From Sphingobacteriales bacterium (GTDB lineage Bacteria > Bacteroidota > Bacteroidia > Chitinophagales > Chitinophagaceae), in assembly GCA_016200915.1 (NCBI GenBank), contig JACQDV010000023.1, forward strand, positions 1 through 64,000: a DNA stretch of 64,000 nucleotides, read 5' to 3'. Made by a program: the position numbers and the translations under genes. A model generated the notes under the pieces. It worked only from the letters and a program-made list of their open reading frames with translations. It was not told the origin of the DNA and searched no databases. This document shows, one piece after another, positions 35,724-44,633 of this stretch. Position 1 is the stretch's first letter; each line of letters starts with the position of its first letter.

Positions 35724-37052
35724 TTGAATACTACCAAAACTATATACAGTCGCCGCTGCTGGGTTGATAATAAACTTCAACCCGCTACTATTTCCATTAA
35801 AGATGGAATTATAAGTAGCATTTTATTTGATAAATCAACTGATGCAAAAAATTATGGCGATACCATCATCATGCCCGGAGTAATTGATGTGCATGTACAC
35901 ATTAACGAACCGGGCCGGACAGAATGGGAAGGTTTTGATACGGCTACTAAAGCTGCAGTTGCAGGAGGAACAACAACCGTGGTGGATATGCCACTTAATT
36001 CCAGTCCGGTTACAGTAACGCTTGAAGATTTTAATAAGAAGCTTAAAGCATCCAACGGAAAATTAAATTGCAATGTTGGTTTTTATGCAGGATTAATTCC
36101 CGGTAACAGTCAGAACTTGGAAGCAATGATAAAAGCAGGAGTGCTGGGTGTAAAATGTTTCTTATTGCATTCCGGAATTGATGAATTTCCCAATGTAACA
36201 AGAGAAGACCTGGAAAAAGCAATGCCCATACTGGCAAAATATAATATTGCTTTGCTGGCACATTGCGAATTGATAAAAGAAGAACATCAAACATCTTTTG
36301 CTGATAATCCAACCAGTTATCAGCATTATCTGTCAAGCAGACCAAAGAAATGGGAGAATGATGCGATTGATATGATGATTGAGCTGAGTGAGAAATATGA
36401 CTGCCCTGTTCATATTGTGCATGTATCTTCTGCAGAAGCATTAAGCAGTATTGAAAAGGCGAAACAAAAAGGATTAAAGGTAACAGCTGAAACTTGTGCT
36501 CAGTATATTTTATTTAATGCAGAAGCTATTCCGGATGCACAGTGTATTTATAAATGTGCCCCGCCCATTCGTGAAAAAACAAATAATGATTTGTTGAAGC
36601 AGGCATTGAAAAGTGGTGTACTCGATTTTATTACTACTGATCATTCACCGGCACCACCATCGGTAAAAGAATTAGAGAGCGGTAACTTATTAAAAGCATG
36701 GGGTGGTATTGCAGGTATTCAGTTTCTTTTATCAGCATCATGGACAGCAATGAAAGAAACGATGAGTATAGAAAAATTTATTCCATTAGTAACATCACAT
36801 CCTGCTGAATTTATAAAGGCGAATAAGAAAGGCGCAATTCAACCAGGTGCGGATGCTGACCTTGTTTGCTGGAACCCGGATGAACAATTTTTGATAACAG
36901 AAGAATCAGTATTGTTTCGTCATAAAATAAGTCCTTATATTGGCAGATTACTTTATGGTGTAGTGAAGGAAACCATAGTGAATGGTGAAACTGTTTTTGC
37001 AAACAATCAGATACAACAATTAAATAAAGGAAAATGGCTGTTAGCACAGTAA
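35724..37052 (+). CDS. allB: Allantoinase
   Basis: Opens the hydantoin ring of allantoin to give allantoate; a cytoplasmic binuclear-metal amidohydrolase of 442 aa. Metal ligands: DVHVHINEPG (HxH near 54), the carboxylated Lys in GVKCFLLHSG near 144, LLAHCEL, HIVHVSSAEA and Asp in TTDHSPAPP. It starts at a TTG, as does xdhB. It overlaps the allantoicase gene by 19 bp. Its place in the urate operon favours allantoinase over dihydroorotase; a separate dihydroorotase is at 46.7-48.0 kb. Confidence 0.93.
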   Translation: MNTTKTIYSRRCWVDNKLQPATISIKDGIISSILFDKSTDAKNYGDTIIMPGVIDVHVHINEPGRTEWEGFDTATKAAVAGGTTTVVDMPLNSSPVTVTLEDFNKKLKASNGKLNCNVGFYAGLIPGNSQNLEAMIKAGVLGVKCFLLHSGIDEFPNVTREDLEKAMPILAKYNIALLAHCELIKEEHQTSFADNPTSYQHYLSSRPKKWENDAIDMMIELSEKYDCPVHIVHVSSAEALSSIEKAKQKGLKVTAETCAQYILFNAEAIPDAQCIYKCAPPIREKTNNDLLKQALKSGVLDFITTDHSPAPPSVKELESGNLLKAWGGIAGIQFLLSASWTAMKETMSIEKFIPLVTSHPAEFIKANKKGAIQPGADADLVCWNPDEQFLITEESVLFRHKISPYIGRLLYGVVKETIVNGETVFANNQIQQLNKGKWLLAQ

Positions 37053-38056
37053 AAGAAATTATTAAAGAAGCTCCGGCATTTACAAATCTTACCGATTTAG
37101 CGGCAGAAAGATTAGGAGGAAAAGTTTTATATGCCACCGATGATTTTTTTGCAGAGAAAGAAAATCTCATCAAACCCGGTCGTGGAATTTTTATCACTGA
37201 TAAATACACCGACAGAGGTAAGTGGATGGATGGATGGGAAAGCCGTCGTAAAAGAACTCCCGGTCATGACTGGTGCATCGTTCAATTAGCTACCAGCGGT
37301 AAGATTGTTGGCTTTGATATTGATACCAATTTCTTTTTGGGTAATCATCCGCCACATGCTTCTATTGAGGCAGCTAATATTAAAGATGCATCTGCTATTA
37401 CTGATTGGGAAAAAGTTGAGTGGAAAGAAATATTGCACAAGTCTCCATTAGACCCGGGCTCACAAAATTTTTACGAGAGTAACAGCAACGAGATATTTAC
37501 TCATCTGCGTTTACATATTTATCCCGATGGTGGTGTGGCAAGATTAAAAGTATATGGAGAAGTATTTAAACAATGGGAACAGGTAACTGCTGATGAAGTG
37601 ATTGATTTAGCTGCAGCAATCAATGGAGCAAAATCTATTGCCTGCAATGATATGTTCTTTAGCTCTATGCAAAATTTAATCATGCCCGGCAGAGGAGTAA
37701 ACATGGGCGATGGCTGGGAAACCAAACGCAACCGTACTCCCAATAACCGAGATTGGGTGATCGTTCAATTAGCTACAGAAGGATTTATTAAGAACATTGT
37801 GGTAGATACAGCTCATTTCAAAGGCAACTATCCTGATAGTTGTTCCATTGAAGCCTGTGCAGGTAATAATGATGCAGATGTTATTACTGATAAGGTGAAA
37901 TGGCAAACTATATTATCAAACAAGAAACTCAGTGCAGATTTCATTCATGAATTTGCCAGTGAGTTAAGCGATAAAAGCTTTACATATGTAAGGCTCAATA
38001 TTTTTCCTGATGGCGGTATAAGCCGTTTACGTTTATTTGGAACTAAAAAGAGTTAA
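37034..38056 (+). CDS. alc: Allantoicase
   Basis: Hydrolyses allantoate to ureidoglycolate and urea. 340 aa made of two related jelly-roll repeats: DGWESRRKRTPGHDWCIVQL (first, near 70) and DGWETKRNRTPNNRDWVIVQ (second, near 235), each followed by a DIDTN or VDTAH strand. Overlaps allB, so translation is probably coupled. No ureidoglycolate lyase or urease gene is in the window, so the fate of the products lies elsewhere or with the lyase-like gene at 40706. Confidence 0.93.
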   Translation: MAVSTVKEIIKEAPAFTNLTDLAAERLGGKVLYATDDFFAEKENLIKPGRGIFITDKYTDRGKWMDGWESRRKRTPGHDWCIVQLATSGKIVGFDIDTNFFLGNHPPHASIEAANIKDASAITDWEKVEWKEILHKSPLDPGSQNFYESNSNEIFTHLRLHIYPDGGVARLKVYGEVFKQWEQVTADEVIDLAAAINGAKSIACNDMFFSSMQNLIMPGRGVNMGDGWETKRNRTPNNRDWVIVQLATEGFIKNIVVDTAHFKGNYPDSCSIEACAGNNDADVITDKVKWQTILSNKKLSADFIHEFASELSDKSFTYVRLNIFPDGGISRLRLFGTKKS

Positions 38057-38061
38057 GGCTA

Positions 38062-39465
38062 ATGCTGGTATTTTCTGTTTATGCTTTATTAGGTGGTATT
38101 TTATTGATGCTGGTGGTTATTTCGCACCAGCTTCCTGTTATTATTAAGAAGAAAGAAGCGGAGGATGATGAACATCAGTTGGAACGTTTGCATGATGCAC
38201 AAAACTATGTGTATGCTTCCCTGCTGCTTGTTATCATTTCCATTCTTGCCTGGACTTACTATGCGGTGAAAGGAACTGTGTGGGAAAGTCATTTGATGGA
38301 ATGGTTGAACATAGTAGTTCGTGTAATGCATATAACATTTGGAATTGCGTGGATTGGAGCTTCTTTCTATTTTGTTTTTTTAGAAAACGCATTAAACAGA
38401 ACGGAAAATGTGAGAGATGAATTAGCCGGTAATTTATGGGCAGTACATGGTGGTGGTTTTTATTATTTGGAAAAATATAAAATCGCACCCAAACAAATTC
38501 CAAAACACTTGCACTGGTTTAAATATGAAGCATACTTTACCTGGCTCAGCGGATTTTGTTTGTTATTCATCGTTTATTACTTCAATGCTTCTGCATTACT
38601 GATTGATAAGAATGTACTGAATATTTCTCCGTGGCAGGGAATTGGTATCGGCGTAGGTTCTTTTATTCTTGCCTGGATTATTTACGACCAGTTGTGTAAA
38701 TCACCATTGATAAAGAATGCAGCATTGTTTGCGTTGATAGGCTTTGCTATTCTTTCTGGCTTTGCGTATTTCTATTCGCATGTATTCAGCGCAAGAGCAG
38801 CTTATATACATTTCGGTGCGATGATTGGCGGATTGATGGTGGCCAATGTATTCTTTGTAATCATTCCTTCACAAAAGGCAATGGTGAAGGCCGCCAAGGA
38901 AAACAAACCACTAAATCCCCAGTTGGGTAAGAATGCATTGGCCCGTTCATTGCATAATAACTATTTCACTTTACCTGTTTTGTTTGTGATGGTGAGCAAT
39001 CACTTTCCCAGCACATTTGGTTATAAATATCCATGGCTTACACTTATCATTATCTCGTTGGGTGCAGCTGGTATCAAACATTATCTTAACTTAAGAGAGA
39101 AAAAGCAGCAGAGTGTTTGGGTATTTCCCATTTCGGCAATAGTGTTATTGGCTGCAGCCTTTATATCCGCACCATCTAAAAACCCTAATGAATGTAAAAG
39201 CGAAGTAAGTTTTGCAGAAGTGAATGCAATAGTACAACAACGCTGTGTTGCCTGTCATTCATCGAGGCCAACAGATGATGTATATAAACTTGCACCCAAT
39301 GGTGTGATGTATGATACTCCCGAAGATATAGTAAAGAAAAAAGATTTAATTATGCAGCGGGTAGTAATAACGAAAACAATGCCGCAGAATAATAAAACGA
39401 ATATTACAGAAGAAGAACGGAATATTATCCGTTGCTGGATTGAACAGGGAGCGAAGGTGAAGTGA
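38062..39465 (+). CDS. puuD: Urate hydroxylase PuuD with C-terminal cytochrome c domain
   Basis: Membrane-bound urate oxidation to 5-hydroxyisourate, used instead of soluble uricase. 467 aa: about eight to nine transmembrane helices over residues 1-375 with conserved heme-ligand-like His residues (HGGGFYY, HYLNL), then a c-type cytochrome domain with CVACHSS near 395. Electrons would go to the respiratory chain rather than to oxygen directly, without making peroxide. Starts 5 bp after allantoicase. Confidence 0.92.
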   Translation: MLVFSVYALLGGILLMLVVISHQLPVIIKKKEAEDDEHQLERLHDAQNYVYASLLLVIISILAWTYYAVKGTVWESHLMEWLNIVVRVMHITFGIAWIGASFYFVFLENALNRTENVRDELAGNLWAVHGGGFYYLEKYKIAPKQIPKHLHWFKYEAYFTWLSGFCLLFIVYYFNASALLIDKNVLNISPWQGIGIGVGSFILAWIIYDQLCKSPLIKNAALFALIGFAILSGFAYFYSHVFSARAAYIHFGAMIGGLMVANVFFVIIPSQKAMVKAAKENKPLNPQLGKNALARSLHNNYFTLPVLFVMVSNHFPSTFGYKYPWLTLIIISLGAAGIKHYLNLREKKQQSVWVFPISAIVLLAAAFISAPSKNPNECKSEVSFAEVNAIVQQRCVACHSSRPTDDVYKLAPNGVMYDTPEDIVKKKDLIMQRVVITKTMPQNNKTNITEEERNIIRCWIEQGAKVK

Positions 39466-39498
39466 GTTTGTGGTTTATAGTTTGTGGTTTGTAGTTTG
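39466..39498 (+). repeat. GTTTGTGG-type low-complexity repeat, copy 2
   Basis: GTTTGTGGTTTATAGTTTG continuing to 39498; directly follows the puuD stop. Same family as 26525-26555, 46635-46666 and 53637-53669. Confidence 0.6.
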
Positions 39499-39554
39499 AT
39501 TGACCGATTGTTGAATTGTTAGATGAAGTTTAATATTCTTAGACCCCCTGACAC

Positions 39555-39620
39555 ATGTTCCATAGGAACATATCGTGGGTAGATAAAATAAAAATGATTT
39601 GCAGCGTTCCGTAGGAACGC
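39555..39620. repeat. Pair of GTTCC-NNN-GGAAC hairpins
   Basis: ATGTTCC-ATA-GGAACAT (39555-39571) and GCGTTCC-GTA-GGAACGC (39604-39620), each with 7-bp perfect arms and a 3-nt loop, 49 bp apart centre to centre. The flanks share TCGTG(G/A) words. They lie in the puuD-OHCU decarboxylase gap, inside the operon, as a dispersed palindromic repeat would. Confidence 0.6.
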
Positions 39621-39685
39621 CTCGTGATGATGAGATTGTTGAGTGCCGGAATTAATCAAAATGGTTGACAATTGAAAATTATTAT

Positions 39686-40525
39686 ATGAATCTAAATGAG
39701 TTTAATAAGTTAGATAAACAATCTGCAACTAAAGAGTTGTTTGCCTGCTGTGGTTCTTCCAGATGGGTAGAATTGCTGATGCAGCATTTCCCGTTTGCAT
39801 CGGAGAAAGAACTGGTGAGTAAAGCAACAGCTATTTGGTATGATGAATGCAATGAGGCTGATTGGAAAGAATCATTTACTCATCATCCAAAGATTGGTGA
39901 TGTAAAAAGTTTAGAACAAAAGTTTGCCGGTAAGGAACAGGCTGGTGTGGCTGTTGCATCTTCTGAAACTATTCAATCAATAGCTAAGGCCAATACAGAC
40001 TATGAAAGTAAAAATGATTTCATCTTTATTGTATGTGCTACCGGTAAATCAGCTGATGAAATGCTTCGTTTGCTAAATGACCGATTAGCTAATTCATCAG
40101 CTGATGAACTGAGAGTGGCTATGGGTGAACAACATAAGATTACGTTGATACGTTTCAAAAAAATGCTGCCGGATGCTGACTGGCAATGGATGAAGGTAAG
40201 TCAGCTCACCACGCATGTATTAGATACTTCTGTTGGAAAACCGGGAAAAGATATAACCATTCAATTGAAACATGCCAACGATGAAATCATATCACAAGGA
40301 GTGACGAATGCTGATGGAAGAATACCTGACTTGTTACCTTCTGAAAAATACTTAGTACCCGGCAATTATAAAATGGTATTTGATACTGCTAATTATTTTA
40401 AAGCAAATAATACAAAAGGCTTTTACCCGGAAGTGGAGATACAGTTTACTGTATTTGACGATAGCCATTATCATGTTCCGTTGCTGATTAATCCTTATGG
40501 ATACTCCACCTACCGTGGAAGTTAG
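39686..40525 (+). CDS. Fused OHCU decarboxylase and 5-hydroxyisourate hydrolase
   Basis: Bifunctional enzyme (279 aa) that turns 5-hydroxyisourate into S-allantoin. Residues ~1-165 are the helical 2-oxo-4-hydroxy-4-carboxy-5-ureidoimidazoline decarboxylase (SRWVELLMQHFP, HHPKIGDVKSL, VAMGEQHKITLIRF). Residues ~175-279 are the transthyretin-like hydrolase (LTTHVLDTSVGKPGKDI, TNADGRIPDLL, C-terminal STYRGS, the diagnostic YRGS end). The order of domains is reverse to the reaction order. Start ATG 39686 (MNLNEF) is chosen over a TTG extension. Confidence 0.94.
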   Translation: MNLNEFNKLDKQSATKELFACCGSSRWVELLMQHFPFASEKELVSKATAIWYDECNEADWKESFTHHPKIGDVKSLEQKFAGKEQAGVAVASSETIQSIAKANTDYESKNDFIFIVCATGKSADEMLRLLNDRLANSSADELRVAMGEQHKITLIRFKKMLPDADWQWMKVSQLTTHVLDTSVGKPGKDITIQLKHANDEIISQGVTNADGRIPDLLPSEKYLVPGNYKMVFDTANYFKANNTKGFYPEVEIQFTVFDDSHYHVPLLINPYGYSTYRGS

Positions 40526-40602
40526 TTTCACGTAAAGGTGCTAAGGAGCAAAGGCACAAAGAAATACACTACGCCTTATTTTCTTTGCGTCTTTGCGGGA
40601 AA
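40526..40602. repeat. CGCAAAG-type imperfect palindrome
   Basis: TTTCACGTAAAGGTGCTAAG on the left faces CTTTGCGTCTTTGCGGGAAA on the right. The words match those in the palindromic element at 22857-22988. Starts right after the OHCU decarboxylase stop. Confidence 0.55.
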
Positions 40603-40637
40603 TAAAAGGCTGAACAGGGAAATAAATGTTGAAGTGT

Positions 40638-40656
40638 GTCCCGCCTGAGGCGGGAC
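40638..40656. repeat. GTCCCGCC hairpin
   Basis: GTCCCGCC-TGA-GGCGGGAC: 8-bp perfect stem with 3-nt loop, strongly GC-rich against the AT-rich background, 50 bp before the lyase-like gene. No T-run follows, so read-through is expected. Confidence 0.6.
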
Positions 40657-40705
40657 CAATGCAGCTGATAGAAGAATTAAACGAAGACTACATAAAAAAT
40701 AAACT

Positions 40706-42046
40706 ATGAGTTTTTCTATTCCTACCAGTAAGAAAGAGCAATTATTTGGAAAACTGAGTGATGCCAATACGATTTTTCAAAAAATTTACCCTGGTGACAG
40801 AACAGAACGTCAGCCGGTGCATACCTTGTATGGCGGGGCTAATTTGTTTAAATATGATGCGGCGAAAGCATTAGGTGAAAGAGCATTGGAAATATTTGAA
40901 ATGTATGCACCTGATCCAATAACATTTGGAAATATTTTTGGATTAGACACAAAAACAGATTTCAGTTCCCGTATTTATAATAAAGTAATCGCTAAGTTGA
41001 AAGCAGAAGCGATTGAAGATTTTCGTATCGATTTTGAAGATGGTTATGGTAACCGCAGCAACGAAGAAGAAGATGAAACCGCAGTGACAGCAGCAAAAGA
41101 AGTGGCGAAGGGAATAAAAAAAAGTTCATTGTCCCCATTTATTGGCATACGTATTAAACCTTTTACCGAGGAGATGAGAGAAAGAGGATTACGTACACTG
41201 GATATTTTTATAACAACGTTGATTGGAGAAACAGGTGGAAAGCTGCCTGAAAATTTTGTGGTGATGTTACCTAAAGTAACTATTCCTGAACAACCTGCTA
41301 CGCTTGCCGGTTTCTTTGATATTCTGGAAGAAGAATTAAAATTAGAAAAAGGTGTGCTGAAGATGGAGATGATGGTGGAAACCACTCAATCCATTATGGC
41401 GATTGATGGAACTAATCCATTATACAAATTTATTAAAGCAAGTAATGGTCGTTGTATTGCTATGCATTTTGGAACGTATGATTATACAGCCTCCTGCAGC
41501 ATTACGGCGAGATACCAGGAAATGGATCATCCTGTTTGCGATTTTGCTCATCATATGACAAAAGTTGCATTGGCTCATACTGGTATCTGGTTGAGTGATG
41601 GTGCTACGAATACAATGCCAATAGGTCCGCACCGTGGTGATAATTTAACAGCTGTACAATTAGAAGAAAACAAACAGGTAGTTCATCGTGCATGGAAAAA
41701 AGGATATGATCATATCCGTCATTCGCTGTGGAATGGTTTTTACCAGGGATGGGATTTAAATCCGGCGCAGTTCCCCATGCGTTATACAGCGGTGTTTGCT
41801 TTCTTCCTCGAAAGTTATGATGATGCCGTAGAGCGATTGAAAACTTTTGTTGAGAAAGCTGCAAGAGCCACATTGATTGGTGATGTGTTTGATGATGCGG
41901 CTACAGGACAGGGCTTGCTCAACTATTTCTTAAGAGCACTGAACAGCGGTGCTATCACAGAAGAGGAGGTGTTGGCAACCGGTTTAACATTAGAAGAAAT
42001 TCGTAGACGTTCTTTCAAAAAAATACTGGAGAACAGAAAGAAATAA
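40706..42046 (+). CDS. HpcH/citrate-lyase-like enzyme of the urate operon
   Basis: 446-aa TIM-barrel protein of the citrate lyase/HpcH-HpaI aldolase/malate synthase superfamily, similar to DUF6986-type proteins that I recall from urate clusters of actinobacteria (annotated there loosely as phosphoenolpyruvate kinase). Likely metal and phosphate/acid ligands: RIDFEDGYGNRS (~112), GIRIKPFTEE, EMMVETTQS (Glu near 229), MHFGTYDYTAS and PIGPHRGDN. Between allantoin genes and xdhC with a 3-bp gap to xdhC. A condensation or cleavage using glyoxylate, the end product of ureide breakdown, is a hypothesis only. Confidence 0.7.
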   Translation: MSFSIPTSKKEQLFGKLSDANTIFQKIYPGDRTERQPVHTLYGGANLFKYDAAKALGERALEIFEMYAPDPITFGNIFGLDTKTDFSSRIYNKVIAKLKAEAIEDFRIDFEDGYGNRSNEEEDETAVTAAKEVAKGIKKSSLSPFIGIRIKPFTEEMRERGLRTLDIFITTLIGETGGKLPENFVVMLPKVTIPEQPATLAGFFDILEEELKLEKGVLKMEMMVETTQSIMAIDGTNPLYKFIKASNGRCIAMHFGTYDYTASCSITARYQEMDHPVCDFAHHMTKVALAHTGIWLSDGATNTMPIGPHRGDNLTAVQLEENKQVVHRAWKKGYDHIRHSLWNGFYQGWDLNPAQFPMRYTAVFAFFLESYDDAVERLKTFVEKAARATLIGDVFDDAATGQGLLNYFLRALNSGAITEEEVLATGLTLEEIRRRSFKKILENRKK

Positions 42047-42049
42047 ACA

Positions 42050-43012
42050 GTGAGCATCTGGGAATTTATATACGACAAAATAAAAGCATCATCACCGGTG
42101 ATGCTTTTATGCGTTTTAGAAAGTAAGGGAAGTTCACCAGGAAGACAAGGTTTTAAAATGGCTGTTTCGGGTGATGGAGATTTTACCGGAACGATTGGTG
42201 GTGGTATTATGGAATTTAAACTGGTAGAGAAAGCAAAATCTTTGCTGAATAAAAAGGAGACGAATGTTTCTGTAGTTCATCAGTTTCATGATAAAGAACA
42301 TGCGGCTAATCAGTCGGGAATGATTTGCTCGGGCAGCCAGGTAATTGCTTTTGTTCCTTTGAATGAATCGCAGTTAACGTTACTTGATGAAATCAAACAG
42401 TATAGTGAAAGTCATGAATATAGTTTTCAACTTTCTCCGGCGGGTTTATCATTGACAAATACTGCTCAATCTTTTTATGAGTATGAAAATGATAATAGCT
42501 GGCAGTATGCTGAACCATTTCGGCAGCAGCAGGTAATACATATTATTGGTGGAGGACATGTGAGTCTGGCTTTGAGCGAACAAATGAAATGGCTGGGTTT
42601 TTATGTAAAAGTTTATGATGACCGGACTGAATTAAATACACTGGAACAAAATTCTTTTGCTGATGAAAAGCTGCTGGTGGAATATGAAGAAATTTCAGAC
42701 AGGTTAGTAATTGGGCTATATGATTTTGTTGTTATCATGACGATTGGATACCGAACCGATAAAATTGTTTTAAAACAACTACTGGATAGAAATATTTATT
42801 ACCTCGGCATGCTGGGCAGTGAAAATAAAATTAAAGCAATGTTTACTGAGTTGATAAAAGAAGGGATTAATGAAGAGCAGCTTAAAAAAATATTTACTCC
42901 TATTGGTATTAATATTTTTAGCCAAACAACTAAGGAGATAGCCGTGAGTATTGCTGCTGAAATAATTAAAGAGAAAAATAAATTTCTTCCTACGGGAAGA
43001 AAGAAAGATTGA
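42050..43012 (+). CDS. xdhC: XdhC-family xanthine dehydrogenase maturation factor
   Basis: 320 aa. Binds molybdenum cofactor and helps its sulfuration and insertion into XdhB. XdhC/CoxI domain motifs: VLESKGSSPGRQGFKM (~20), GTIGGGIMEFKLVEKA, then a Rossmann-like C-terminal domain HIIGGGHVSLALSEQM (~165) and YYLGMLGSENKI. Uses GTG as start, 3 bp after the lyase-like gene. Last gene of the operon; its stop codon abuts that of the convergent yifB, leaving no room for a terminator. Confidence 0.92.
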   Translation: MSIWEFIYDKIKASSPVMLLCVLESKGSSPGRQGFKMAVSGDGDFTGTIGGGIMEFKLVEKAKSLLNKKETNVSVVHQFHDKEHAANQSGMICSGSQVIAFVPLNESQLTLLDEIKQYSESHEYSFQLSPAGLSLTNTAQSFYEYENDNSWQYAEPFRQQQVIHIIGGGHVSLALSEQMKWLGFYVKVYDDRTELNTLEQNSFADEKLLVEYEEISDRLVIGLYDFVVIMTIGYRTDKIVLKQLLDRNIYYLGMLGSENKIKAMFTELIKEGINEEQLKKIFTPIGINIFSQTTKEIAVSIAAEIIKEKNKFLPTGRKKD

Positions 43013-44557
43013 TTACCCGGCCCATCCTTCCCTGTCCAAACTTCTGTAATGAATGGCTTCCGCTAAATGCTCAGGTTTGATGTCTTCACTGCCTGCTAAA
43101 TCAGCAATGGTTCTGCTTACTTTTAAGATACGGTCATAAGCTCTTGCAGAAAGATTGAGTTTATCCATCGCTGCTTTTAATAAATTTTGTCCAACAATAC
43201 TGATAACGCAAACTTCTTTTAGCTGGCTGCTGCTCATTTGAGCATTACTGTACACGCCAGGAGAATCTTTATAGCGTTCAGCCTGTATATCTCTTGCCTT
43301 TATCACTCTTTCTCTGATTGATTCTGATTTTTCAGATGTTTGTTGTTTGGATAATTCTGAAAAAGGAACCGGTGTTACTTCCACATGCAAATCAATCCGG
43401 TCTAGCAACGGGCCGGATATTTTGTTGAGATATTTCTGAATGGTGCCTGGTGCACAGGTGCATTCTTTATCGGGATGATTATAGAAACCACAGGGACATG
43501 GATTCATAGATGCTATCAGCATAAACGATGAGGGAAAATCAATCGCCACTTTTGCACGACTGATTGTTACTCTTCTTTCCTCCATCGGTTGACGCATTAC
43601 TTCCAGTACTGTTCTTTTAAACTCAGGCAATTCATCTAAGAACAACACACCATTATGTGCCAATGAAATTTCACCGGGTTGTGGTATGCCACCGCCACCC
43701 ACTAAAGCCACATCACTAATTGTATGATGCGGACTGCGGAAAGGCCGTTTCGATATTAAGGTTGCATTCTCCGGTAATTTGCCGGCTACACTGTGAATTT
43801 TGGTTGTTTCCAATGCTTCATGCAAAGTGAGTGGTGGTAAGATGGTGGGCAACCGTTTTGCCAGCATTGTTTTACCGGCGCCGGGTGGACCGATTAATAT
43901 AGCATTATGTCCACCGGCTGCAGCAATTTCTAATGCCCGTTTAATATTTTCCTGTCCTTTTACTTCACTGAAATCAAATTCAAACTGGTATTGCGAGTGA
44001 TAAAATTCATCTCTTGTATCAATAATAGTTGGTTGAAGCGAAGAAGGGTTTTTAAAAAACTCAATCACTTCATTGATGTGCGAAACGCCGTAAACCTTTA
44101 CATTGTTGACAATGGCTGCTTCTCTTGCATTTTCTTTAGGAACAATCAATCCTTTAAAACCTTCTTTGCGGGCCTGTATGGCAATGGGCAATGCACCTTT
44201 GATGGGACGAATGGTTCCATCCAAACTCAGTTCACCCATGATAATGTATTCATGAATAGGTGCATCTTCCGGCAATTGTTCCGCTGCGGCAATGATGCCG
44301 ATGGCCATTGGTAAATCAAAAGCGGAGCCTGATTTTTTTATATCGGCCGGGGCGAGGTTGACAACAATTTTAGTTCTGGGAAAATAAAGATTATTGGTTT
44401 TGATGGCAGATTCAATCCGCTGGAAACTTTCTTTTACAGCATTATCCGGCAGCCCTACTAAAAAATATTTTAGTTCACCGCTGCTTACATTTACCTCAAT
44501 AGTGATGGTAATAGCATCCACTCCATAAACTGCACTGCCGTAGGTTTTAACTAACAT
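43013..44557 (-). CDS. YifB/ComM-family Mg-chelatase-like AAA+ ATPase
   Basis: 514 aa. An N-terminal Lon-protease-like fold domain (~20-140), an AAA+ Mg-chelatase domain with Walker A IGPPGAGKTML (near 219) and Walker B VLFLDELPEF, a zinc-finger-like CPCGFYNHPDKECTC, and a C-terminal Mg_chelatase_C domain. ComM is a hexameric branch-migration helicase acting in natural transformation; yifB orthologues are widespread. Length and motifs are intact. Confidence 0.93.
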   Translation of the reverse strand: MLVKTYGSAVYGVDAITITIEVNVSSGELKYFLVGLPDNAVKESFQRIESAIKTNNLYFPRTKIVVNLAPADIKKSGSAFDLPMAIGIIAAAEQLPEDAPIHEYIIMGELSLDGTIRPIKGALPIAIQARKEGFKGLIVPKENAREAAIVNNVKVYGVSHINEVIEFFKNPSSLQPTIIDTRDEFYHSQYQFEFDFSEVKGQENIKRALEIAAAGGHNAILIGPPGAGKTMLAKRLPTILPPLTLHEALETTKIHSVAGKLPENATLISKRPFRSPHHTISDVALVGGGGIPQPGEISLAHNGVLFLDELPEFKRTVLEVMRQPMEERRVTISRAKVAIDFPSSFMLIASMNPCPCGFYNHPDKECTCAPGTIQKYLNKISGPLLDRIDLHVEVTPVPFSELSKQQTSEKSESIRERVIKARDIQAERYKDSPGVYSNAQMSSSQLKEVCVISIVGQNLLKAAMDKLNLSARAYDRILKVSRTIADLAGSEDIKPEHLAEAIHYRSLDREGWAG

Positions 44558-44633
44558 GAAGAGAAGTTGAAAGGTTTACTGGTTGTAAAGTTGTAATGGA
44601 AAATTAGAGAAATTATTTTACTTAGTGTTTTAA

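Noticed and set aside
36043-36441. 132-codon minus-strand frame inside allantoinase
   Set aside because: Shadow of a well-supported gene with all metal ligands in the other frame.
39466-39685. CRISPR array in the puuD-OHCU gap
   Set aside because: The repeats are short, degenerate and irregular, with no constant repeat-spacer spacing and no cas genes in the window.
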